64,000 bases of DNA, taken from positions 89,718,400 to 89,782,399 of the forward strand of contig OY829328.1 of the NCBI GenBank assembly GCA_963691655.1, given 5' to 3'. Under the pieces are notes generated by a model that did not search any database, was not told the DNA's origin, and saw only the letters and a list, made by a program, of their open reading frames with translations. A program made the position numbers and the translations under genes. The DNA is from Toxonevra muliebris. Its lineage: Eukaryota > Arthropoda > Insecta > Diptera > Pallopteridae. This document shows, in pieces, positions 49,700 to 60,672 of the stretch (position 1 is the first letter of the stretch; each line of letters begins with the position of its first letter).

Positions 49700-52600
49700 T
49701 ATGTTTTTATTTGTGTTTTATTCCATGGGATCTATTTATTTGAAATACTTACAGTAAAAATGTGCGCACTTTGTAAAACATTCCCATGTCGCTTTTGGGT
49801 ATTTATACATTCTTGTCTCAGATGCATTTGCTTCATTCGTTTTACTGTAACTGCAACCCAGGTATGAGGAAATTGGTTTTCTCTATTATTTTTTTCTCAT
49901 TTCCCTTTCACTTTCCCCAAAGCAGCTAGCTACATATGTACATAGATATTTTCAATCACGAGGGGGTTCCTTCATTATATTGCAAAATTCGCAAAGAAAA
50001 AAGAAGAAAATAAATATGCATAAAGTATTTTGCAACGAAATCATGTTTTATTTGCTAATACTCTACTCTCTACTCTATTCTCCTTCTCTCTTTCGCCGTT
50101 GTATCTTCAGTTGTAAATCACTATGTAAGTATCCAAAACTTTTCCTAAGCCCCAATAGTAGCGAAGTAGTACCTAAATAAAAAATCGAATTCTTTCTTTT
50201 GCAAAACAACTGCAATATGTTACGATTTGTTAGCAACACTTTACACTCTTTTTCTTAGACTTTTTTTTTTAGACTTTTACACGTTGAATGCTAATATCGT
50301 AATCCCAAAAATCTAAGCCTTAAGTTGTCGTCTGAGAGCAACTTTTTTCTTTCATAAACTTTCTGCTGCTGCCTTGTCGTATCGACTTTATTTGTCCCAT
50401 GTCGTAATATGTACATTACGTTACTTTATGGTAGTGGTGTGTGTTCATGTGTGTATTTGTGTCTACTGTGTACTCTCAGGTTGGCGCATTATTTGTAAAC
50501 GGCGGCAAAATTGTCAAGTGTTTATTTGTATGTAAAGGGAAATCGAAGTATTTGTAATATTGAAGGCAATTTTCCCCCTGTACTTAGTTGTTGTTATTGT
50601 CGCTCTTACAGTTACAACGATGAAGCTATTGCTTCAAACGTAAAGCTGTAATAAAGGATATTTGAAGAGTGTTTTGGGCGTCGAAACGCCAGGATAGAGC
50701 TTACGAAATAAATAGGCTAGGTGTGATAGAACCAAAAGAAAAGAGGGGAAGTTGAGAACATCAAGTGCGGATTGGCTTGTTATGAAGTTGAAGTGGTTTT
50801 CACAAGAGGGATGCGAACGCAAAAATGAAGAAAGATTTTTATTCAACATAACGTCAACATGAAGGGAAAAATGATTTCAACTAAATAGTGAAAACATTTT
50901 GCGGCAAAGTACATAGATACTAACTTAAATTCAAATGTAAAAATCTTACTAATTTTAGTGTGAAAAACAAAGTTTTAATTTATGATGGGTAAAATTCAAT
51001 ACCTCAAACTTTTTATTTCAATTCCCCAGAAGGAAACGGAGAGTAATTTTGTTTTTTAAATATCAACTAAAAAGTGATTTTTATGAATTTTCAAACATCT
51101 TTTAAATATAATTAATACTTAATATTATTATTAGAGTCTATGAAACTGAAATCTAGTTGTTCATATTCCATAGTCTGACTTTACTTCATCCATACTTAAC
51201 AGTTCAAGGTTTAATAACGGGCTTAAAATTAATCATTTATTTATTACAAAATTAAAAAGTATGATATACTTATAATCCAAAACAAACTTTGGTCAATATT
51301 TTCTGAAAAATCACATAAATTTTCAGTACCAAAAAAATTTAATACCCACAACTCGACAAATTAATGTGGTTCAAAAACTTAAGTGAGTAATTTAAAAAAA
51401 AGAAAAAATAATTCAAAGAATTTATGATTTGATTGCTCTCTCTCTCTCCCTCTCTCTTTTTCTTCGCTCTGACTCTTTCACTCACTTTTCTTCGTTTAAC
51501 ATTTCCTTGAATTTCCCACGAAGGCGCGCTTAAGTCATTAATGTGAAAACTTTCAAACGTGGCGGCAGACATGAAACATTTTTTGTTTTTCTCTCCCCAC
51601 TCCCCTCACACGCTAAGGGACAGTAAATGAAAAACTTTTTTTTCCCCCCCAAGCAGAAAATTTGCTGTAAAAATCACTCAAAATCAGTTTTACTTTTTCC
51701 GCTTTTTTTGGAGGGGGGAGGGATCCTTTTTTGAAGGAGATTGGGAAGATGAAAATAAAAATACTTAACATAAGGAGGCGACTGCCAAACAGTAATCTTT
51801 GCTAACGTTCCAGATAAGGCATAAAGCAAAAGTATCGTTGATGCTGGGATTTTCGTTCGGTGGTTAGTGATTATGTTTGCCTTAAAATTGTCATTAAAAT
51901 CAAAGCCAAGCAAAGATAATGAAAAGAAAATTGTAATAAAAAGTAATAACGAAAATTTGTAAAATACCAGTAAACAGGTGTGGGAGTGAGGAAGGAGGGG
52001 ATGCAACATGACAGCAACAACATGAAAGACGCTTTTGTGGTAATTATGAGCAAGCGCTTTGACTAGACAGTCAGTGAGTTGGGCAAGCAGACAGGCAGGC
52101 AGGGAGCGCCTTAGCTTAGTACATATTCGTCCATGAGCGTGACCATAAAATGTGAAAAGTTAACTATAAATGTGATTTGTAAATTGAGGGGTGACGTAAT
52201 ATCGGAGCTAGTTGCATGAGGGGAGAGCTGAAGGTTGAGGGAGGCAAATGGTGATGATAAAATAATATTTTATAAGCTTTTTAATGAAATTTTAGGCGTT
52301 TTAAAACTCTCAAAAATCTTAAATACTCAACATTTGTCATTTTTATTTCCTTCTTTCCTTCTGCTTTCCTTGCTGCTTTACTCGTTTAAGGTTTTTAACT
52401 AAAAAGGACATTTTTACATTGATTTTTATTTAATGTTTATTTTATGAACAATAATTTTGTTCTTAGTTTCTTAGAAACTAGAAACGCGCTAATAATGCTT
52501 AAGAATAATATTTCAATTAGAAAAAATTATTGAGATTACAGTGGTTGATTTGGAGAATTTGTATCTGAGTCTGAAGAAACTCCTGATTATGATATGGATA

Positions 52601-53080
52601 TAATTAACGTATTTCCTTTTCTGTATATTAGTAATTGGCTCAATAGAAAACCACATCATGACATATACATGCAGTTTTGGTCTAGAAAATTGGCACATAA
52701 TCATAACGTAGCAGAAATTGTTAAACCGTGAGCACTTCCCGAATGAAAAGCAACACAATCATAACATCATTTTAGATGCTATTGACATTCTATGCAACTA
52801 TAAAACTACAACTACTATTTCGTCTTTTGTTCTTCAAATGTCAGAAAAACTCATCCTCCCATACACACACATACACACTCACATTAAACGTAACACTTTA
52901 CGCTTACGCGGTAAAACAAGAAAAAAATACTAGTATTTTTCACAGCTTGTTGCGTAAATTTGCACAAGCACTTCACTCAAACACACACACTCAAACATAT
53001 TCACTGGCTCACACACTGGATGTGTGATGTGAGTGTTTGTGTTGCATCATTATGTTGTTGTTTTCATTGTAGTGTACATG
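49700..53080. other. Non-coding stretch
   Basis: No gene recognised. There is a strong pyrimidine tract and 3' splice-like AG at 50110 with a GTAAGTATCC word 14 nt downstream. A CT tract lies at 51435-51457. A C-run sits at about 51642-51650, with a G-run at 51709-51721. Confidence 0.5.
51435..51457. repeat. (CT)n tract
   Basis: CT array with one CCC interruption. Confidence 0.9.
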
Positions 53081-53261
53081 TAAACGTAACTCCCCCTTCC
53101 CCGCCACTACACGAGTACATGTGAAATGTCATGTTACAAAATAAGATTTTTTTCAACGTTTTTACTTTTTTTTATTTACGTTGTCGCATTTACGTTGATA
53201 ACAACATAAAACATAAAATACTGGCATAGATATGATGCGACATATTTCAACATTTTATATT

Positions 53262-53288
53262 TACACACACACACACACACACACACAC
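53262..53288. repeat. (CA)n microsatellite
   Basis: About 13 uninterrupted AC units. On its right lies ATGTAGGTATGTACATACAT (about 53305-53325), a typical companion tract. Confidence 0.95.
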
Positions 53289-54866
53289 GTACAACTTTTT
53301 TAATGTATGTAGGTATGTACATACATAGGTACGAGTACATGCACATATTCACGACGATTGCGTTTTGTCAACGTAAGAGTAAACAAAAAACAAACAACAA
53401 AATGAATGTGTATAGAGCATAGTGTTGTTTGCATACAAACATCAGCAACAACAACAACAACAGCAACATCAACACAATATTGGATTTGGATGATGTTGAA
53501 TCAAGTTTTTGTTGCTGTTGTTGTTTGTTCCCTGTCAGTTGTCATTTTAAGCTACTGATGCTCCTCTATTGCTTTACATGCCTACATAAAAAATAGCAAA
53601 TACAAAAACAACAACACGACAAAAAAAAAGCCCAACTTCGTATTACTTTACGTTGTTAAAATTTTAAATTGAATTTTAGGCGTGCACATCAAAGTAAAGT
53701 GAATTTTAAGTGAATTTTTGAAAAAAAATATTAAATGGAAACTCTGCAGCCAGAAGAAAAAAAAAAAGTAACGTAAAATTATGAAATTTATTATGACTAA
53801 TAGAATTTACGCGTTTAGATTGAATAAATTTTACGTTAAATTTTTTTGAAATTAGTTAATGGGATCAGGAAACGTAGCGTACAACAAAGCGTAATGAATA
53901 TGTTGAAGTTTTTGTTTTGGTTTTAGTTGTGAGTGTTAGAGGGGGGAGAGAAAATGTTTGGCTTTGAAGTATTATAGTAAATGAGCTAACGTTTCTCATT
54001 TTAGAAAAAGTTTTTAATAATCTGTTGCTAAAGTATATAAAAATCTTGTTAATGAATTTAAGCGAATATTTTGAAATTCACTTAGTTGAGAAAGCTGTGA
54101 TTTTTTAATGGAATTTTTCAAGCTTTAAACTATTACGCAAACTAATAATGTAGTCATGCCCTAGGATTTAGAAATTTTGTTAGTAAAGTGAAGCAAATGT
54201 GCATAAAATAATTGCATGAAAAGCTTGTATTTCACAATAATTTTATAGTTCGCGGCAAAATTACGTAACTAAATATCGTAAACGCTTTTCAGTCGAATTT
54301 ATAAGAATTTACGTTATGTTAACTGACAAATTTTCTCATATTTCGAAACAACGAAAGTAATTTCATAGATAGATACAAGTAGACATTTAATAGGTTAAAC
54401 TTACTGCATCAATTTATGTTTTAAAGAATAAAGTTCAAAAACATTTTCACAAATCACGTTAGTAATAACTAGAGGAGTATCTCTTCTATGTATTGCTATG
54501 TGGACAGAATATATTTTTATAATATTGCACAAGTTGCAGCGTTTACATTCACGTCAAAGTCCAATGTCAAAAAGATAACAAAATAATATTAAAGTTATAT
54601 AAGGGCTTCAATCTTGTACAACAGCCACAAAAAATAATGATAATGCTCAAAAGTCCAAACCAAAATCTAAAAAGTAAAAAATAAATCACCAGCAGCAACG
54701 TTTTCTAAGCAACATGTTACTCTCAATTCCGCTGGGTGCAATTGTCATTTTGATTCGGGGTATATCCCAACACAAAAATAAATGTGCTTACGTAACGTAA
54801 TGACGACGAATATCCATGAAGAACGTAAATGATGTATGGAGAGTGCGGAGCGGGGAGTGAATGGTG

Positions 54867-54882
54867 GCTGCTGCTGCTGCTG
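54867..54882. repeat. (CTG)n tract
   Basis: Five CTG units. Similar short CAG/CTG runs at 37482-37500 and elsewhere are common in fly introns. Confidence 0.85.
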
Positions 54883-57420
54883 TAAGTGACACTGATGGAA
54901 TTAATTTGTTGCAATGTTTGGAAACTATTGGTTGTTTTTTCCATATTTGCTATAAATGACAACATATCAACTTCACTTACGTCAAAACAACAAAAAAAAA
55001 TCGTAATCGTAATAATATTTACGTTGTTCCCCTTCCCCTCTCTGTCACACGATTTTATTATTGCACCAAAGCAATGACACTTGCATATACCACCAACCAA
55101 CTCTATTGCCTGCTTGTGACAGTTTTAAGCATGCGTTGCTCTTCAACTATATTTGAGATAAGAATAAGTATTGACAAAAAATGAAAGACAGACGGACAGA
55201 CTGCCAACGTAACGTAACGTAAGCATGAAAATCGTAAACGGATGCAATGACAGCAAATAATCCTCAAAAACACATACGTACACACATGCATACGCCAATG
55301 AAGCAAGAGCAATATGTAAGTGGAAAAAAATGTTGGAGAGAATGAAGAAATTCAAGATGAAATTCACTAACGTGTGCCATAAAAATCAATATGACCAAAA
55401 GACGAAGAAATGCACAAATAAAAAACCAATAGGAAAAGCATAAAAAAGTAGTAGAAAAAAGAGAAAACTCTAAAGAGAAAGAGAAAGAAAACATCTTCGA
55501 GATGTAAGAAAATTTGAAATTTGAAATTTCAATTTTGTGCACAAATCCTGATGGAATTTACTTGCAGAAAAATGAAGGAAGAAAGTAAGCACCTGAGATA
55601 TGCAGCAGTAGTATTGGTGGCAATAACTGTAGCTGTTGCAACAAGAGTAGCAATACTTGTAACATTTATATCACCACTACTACTATCTACTACACTTGGT
55701 TTTTGCTTTTATTGTTGTTGCTTTACTGCATTTAGCAATCAGTTACTTGAATGTGGCGGAATATCTCTTGCCTTTATTGCTCCTTTTTATTTTATTTGGC
55801 AAAAGAACAGAGCTCACATTCATATATTAGCCCAAAGGATTTTGACATCTTTTGAACTTTATTATTACTATTAGTTTTTCTTCTTGCATAAATTTTTTGG
55901 CAAGCAAATATAAGAAAATCATGTAGTAGTAGATGCATAGAAAAATATCAAATATACTTTCAACAACAACAAAAAATGCCATGTATGTATGTGGCAACAT
56001 TGACTACTGTACCGTGTGTGCAGCATCAGGCAATTTGGTGGTGCTAGAGATGGCTCCAGCGATGACAACATCAACAATGGAAAATTGGCAAAATTGTGCT
56101 TCAATATGTATACAATTTGGCAGCTGCATTTGCATTTAATTTGAAAGAGGTGCATATCTATTTAAGTTGTGGAGGGGTGGATGTTATAGAGTGACAGTGG
56201 GACAAGGAACGTAAGAAACATACAAATCGAAAACTTTCCGTATTTTAATTTTGTACCTAAATTTTTCTAATAAAATGCAAACAAAACTGAAAAGCAGATT
56301 GGATGAGTTTCGCTTACCTAATTATGTAATTCGGCATATGCTACAGTAATTTTAATTCACAGACTCAAGATTTTTTTTTCATATTTTAATTAAAAATTAC
56401 ATAAATATTGAAAAACAATGATATAGAAAAAGAAAACGAATCTTATATTTGACCTAAGATTTAACGTGTTTTTCTTTTCTTTCTTTTACAACAATCTACC
56501 GCCCATTGATGCAAAGACAAAAGTGAATGAAAGATATCAATTTTTACCACTTTGTGTAAAATACAACAAATTACAAGAAACCAAAATAAAACTTGATTAC
56601 TTTCAACAACATACTAAGTAACCAAACGTTTACGTTTAGCGTAAGTCATTACGTGCCGCCTCAAATCACTTCCTTCTACCAATACCAGCAAACAGTAATA
56701 ATTCAGCTTAAATTTAACACAGTTTTTTAATATGAAAAACAAACAGAAAATTTATTCTCCGATTAAAATTAAAATACGTTTTTAACATTCACAAAACGTT
56801 AAACTGCTCACGTTATTTGAGCAAAATATGTAGGAGATTTTTCTCGTATTTTTTCTTGTGTTTTTTATGCTGGTTTCTGGTTTTTGTTTTATTGTTTATG
56901 GAAAGGTTACAAATTATTATATAAATAAAACAAGTAAAACAAGAACGAGGAAAAATCCTTTCACTTGCACACATGTTACACTTGAATTGCCACAATGATG
57001 CTGTTGCTGTTGCTGCGGATATTGTACGCTATATACTTCTACTACATACATGCAACATCTACTCCATGTTGCCAATGATTTTGATGAGGATGCTGCAAAC
57101 GATGATCATGTTGATGGTGATGATGATGACGGTTATCAAACATTTCAACAAGCACACTTGGTTGCACTCACGTACATTACGTGAATATGTTGGTCAAATA
57201 GATAAGAATAACGTAAAACAACAAAAGCAACAACAACCATGAAAAGAGAAAAAACATTTGCGAAACGTTTGCGTTTTCATCAACTCCAACTTTTTGGCTT
57301 AAAATAAATTTTTTTTTTTTTTTGTATGGGCGGCATATCCAAAAATAAAATAGTGCATATATATTTTTCGTAGTATGTACTACAAATGAATGCCTCACTT
57401 GACGTTATGAATTGACGTAA

Positions 57421-59150
57421 GCGCTTAATTCTTCAAAACAAAAAACGTTGTTTGTTGTTGCATTTAATTTGGATAGTTATTATGAGATTTTAAAGTTGAA
57501 AATTTAAATAAGTAAATTAGGTTAAAAGTTTAAAAAAAGCTAAGTTTAAAAAAGTAAAAATTTATAAAGTCATTACAATTTTGGAAATTTTAAAAAATTT
57601 AACGAAAGTTTTCTACTATAATGTAACTGATTCAAATTTTCAGTGTCTGGTATAAATTTTTGCTGATACAAGAATAAGTGCAACAATAAACCAAACCTTT
57701 TTAGTTGTATGTAAATCTTATATGAAGCTAAAATTTGCGTTATATTCATACGCGTAAATCGAATGAGTCTAAAATCATAAAACTGAATTATTTTCCACTT
57801 CAAACTCAAGAAAAATTTAAAGCAACTATTCCAAGATTGTGGAATCACTTTGTGATGAGATAATATTTATTCACAGGAAATTGTTTTTACTTTATTCACT
57901 AAAAATATCAAAAATAATAATATTCTCTTGAAGGAGGAGACAAAAAAAAAAAAAAAGTACGCAAAATTTCCGGTTTTATGCTTTCAACACTCAACAGCGT
58001 CATGCACGCCCTGCTCTACGCCTCCACTACACAAAAAAAAAAAACGTGAATGGTAACACTGTTGTCTCGCTCGCTTGAAATAGAATGTAAATCAATGGCA
58101 ACACAGACAAATCAAAAAACAAAACAAAATGGCTTCACTCAGAAACTTGTAAAGCAAACGTCAGAACCACAAAATTTTTCCTTCAAAAAAACGGAAAATA
58201 AAAAACATATTTACAAAATATAGAATTTTTCATTTCCACTTCTTTTTCTTTCTCAATCTCTTCTTTTGCATACAAAAAAAAAATGCAACCATGAAAAATG
58301 CATTCAAAAAACAAAAAAGAAAACAGAATACGAAAAAATATGAAATAGCACAAGCGATAAACATTTTCAGCTATATGATTTTTTGCTGTGCTGTTGCTTC
58401 TGTATGATGACAGTAGTGAAATTTATTTTATATCTTTATGTTGCATACATTGCAGCATCAGTGTTGCAAGCAAGCAGCAGTGAATTTATGCATATAAATA
58501 CTACATAAATATAAATAAGAAAAAATCACAATATTAAGAAAGATCACAAGCAAAACTCTGACACTCACACATAAAAAGTTGAAAGTACTTTAAAAAAAAA
58601 ACAAAAAACAGAAAAACATAAACGTCTGTAAAAATAGTGGGAGTTTTTTGCTTCCCCACATTCATTCACCGCATTTATGACAGTCAAAAGACAAACAACA
58701 TCATAAGCAACCGCATAAAAAACTATTGCTGTTGCTGATGATGATGGCGACGATGATGTTCTTGCTGAAATATAAAATTGTACAGTGATGAAATAAAATA
58801 GCATAAATACCATGAAAAAATTTTGAATAAAATATTGTACATTGGTGGAAACTATGAAGCCCTACATTTGAAGGTATTTAGGAGAAAAAAAAACGTGGAT
58901 ATTCGGTTTTACAAAACAGAAGAAAAACGAGGATCGATTTAGGGTCGAGAAGTTTTAAAACCAGCAGTTTGAAGTCAGGTTGGGGAGGACAGATAGCTAG
59001 AAAACTGCTTGGGCATGGGTTGTTTGAAGACGGATATTTGATAAACTCTTATTTAAAATTGAAAAAATGTCGAGAAATGTGAACCAAAAGATATAATAAA
59101 ATGACTATGATATCTAGCTCGAAATCAACTCAGAAAATTATACGCAAACT
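57421..59150. other. Non-coding stretch
   Basis: AT-rich DNA with A-runs (57940-57956, 58031-58043, 58271-58282) and GATGAT repeats (58736-58757). No gene recognised. Confidence 0.55.
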
Positions 59151-59152
59151 TA

Positions 59153-60670
59153 TACTGGCGGTCACAAAAACCGCACCACCCACCAATTTCAAGAAAATCG
59201 TTTAAAATTGGACCTAAACTTGATTTTGTTTAGTGAATGTAATTTTTTTTTATTTTTGGGAACAAAATGAACAAAATTGCAAAAGAAACATCATACATAC
59301 ACACAAATTTTATTACTTTTTAATTAAAACAAAAATATGGAAGAAATTTCACGTTTCTGAGGGTATTGATTAAAAGTATGTAAAATTAAAAAATTTGTTA
59401 TTTTTTGAGGGTGTAAACTAAGATTAAATTGTTTTATAATAGAGTCATAAGCAAAATTGTTAAGTTTGATGGTGCACCTCTCTTAGCCTTTCTTATGGTC
59501 CTTACCTTGAATGGCATAGAGCCCACAAGCACTTTAAGGATATCATTCGTTATTTTTTTAATACTAAACTTTTTTCAGAACTCCAACAAGGGGTGTTTTA
59601 TTATTTGGCATGTTTTGAGCAGCTTTCCAGACAGACAGAGGTGCTTTATCGGACCTGATTATTCCCGCCAGAAAATTCTAACTTCATCGGAAACATTTTG
59701 AATCTCCAAACAAACAAGAATCAATAATCTAATTTTTTTTTATTTCTAAAGTTATCAAACATTAGGCATTAATTACTGACTAAACCTTGCCAACTTGGCT
59801 CGATGATATGTCGCAAAAGTCATCCGAAAAAATAACGTCATTAATGAGCGAAAGCGCACCGCAATTGCTCCATAAAATTTTAGCCATATTTTTGGGCGTT
59901 TACAGTCCCTTCAATATAGTATAAGGGACCCATCCAAACTATCTGACTTTGTGAGAATTTGACTATTTTCACTACATAGTTAACCTTCTATTGCTCTATA
60001 TCTGAGCAACGCAAGTACCGAAGATTAAATGCGCATAAAAAATTTAGTTTAATTTTCCCGATCATATAACTTTTCTCGAGTCTGCCAGAGTTCAATTGCT
60101 GTAATTTTGATTCCATGCCACGCGATTTGTTTCCATCCATTTCGTCAACAACGATTTATTGGCTGATCGTCTCCCCTACAGACCGAACTTTCGTTTGGTT
60201 CGGCGTAAGGATTCGACATTTATATTCACGCAGTAATAGCCTTTTAGCTCAATCCTTATTGTGACCGCACTTTTGAATCGATCAAAACTTTCTCTCGTAT
60301 TTGTCTTCCATAGTCTTCTTGATCCTTTTGTCTTTTCAAGCGGATACAAATTGCCCTTTTTCTGGATCAGTCCAACAGCAGTCGAATGTAGGTATCAGAT
60401 TTCTTGAGGTATTTAACTTTATGGCACTCCTTGATACCTAAGAACAAAAATTTCGACGTTTTGATGGCGCGATAATTGTTTATTCTTTGCAGTTGTTTGT
60501 TTTTGGCACTTTTTCAAAAATTTTTCTTTTCGCCAAACAAACCAATACATTCTTAAAACATAAACAAGGGAATTTCCATTACAATGGAAGGGAAATTTGG
60601 GCTAAGTTAGGAAATATTACCGAAATTGCGGTAGTATTGCAAGTGGTGCGGTTTTTTTTTACCGCCAGTG
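59153..60670 (-). mobile_element. Tc1-like DNA transposon, complete ends, inactive
   Basis: The left end (from 59153) reads TACTGGCGGTCACAAAAACC, then GCACCAC. The reverse complement of the right end (to 60670) reads CACTGGCGGTAAAAAAAAAC, then CGCACCAC. This gives imperfect terminal inverted repeats of about 28 bp. Each end is flanked by TA (59151-59152 and 60671-60672), the target duplicated by Tc1/mariner transposons. At 1,518 bp it is close to the usual ~1.6 kb of a full-length Tc1-type element. The interior carries a ruined minus-strand transposase, annotated separately. Confidence 0.9.
59440..60480 (-). pseudogene. Tc1-type transposase pseudogene
   Basis: Reading the minus strand from right to left, several conserved blocks survive in different frames. 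The second helix-turn-helix and linker read RTKRKFGL, stop, GRRSANKSLL (about 60140-60205). The mid-domain block GPLYYIEGTVNAQKY (about 59886-59930) matches the family's GxGPLxFIEGxMNxxxY. The C terminus VLVGSMPFKVRTIRKAKRG (about 59477-59533) matches the family's LVxSMPxRxxxVIxAKGG. Stops and frame changes separate the blocks. The first catalytic Asp region near 60060 is degraded, and the DNDPKH and PDLNPIENLW motifs are not recognisable. In Tc1 transposases these blocks form the DNA-binding domain and the DDE catalytic core, so this copy cannot be active. Confidence 0.85.
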
Positions 60671-60672
60671 TA

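Larger units (their letters stand above)
53082..57420. other. Region enriched in ACGTAA/TTACGT words
   Basis: No coding sequence is supported. The stretch repeatedly carries ACGTAA, TTACGT or ACGTTA. Examples lie near 53084, 53176, 53190, 53648, 53770, 53831, 54271 (TTACGTAA), 54309, 54788 (TTACGTAACGTAA), 54822, 54977, 55206 (AACGTAACGTAACGTAA), 56208, 56630-56660, 57163-57182, 57210 and 57412 (TGACGTAA). Such words match half-sites for bZIP factors (CREB/ATF, C/EBP, PAR-type). Whether this is an enhancer or a decayed short repeat cannot be decided here. Confidence 0.55.

Noticed and set aside
59429..59701. 90-codon plus-strand frame inside the Tc1-like element
   Set aside because: It is the antisense shadow of the transposase C-terminal region, which reads sensibly only on the minus strand.
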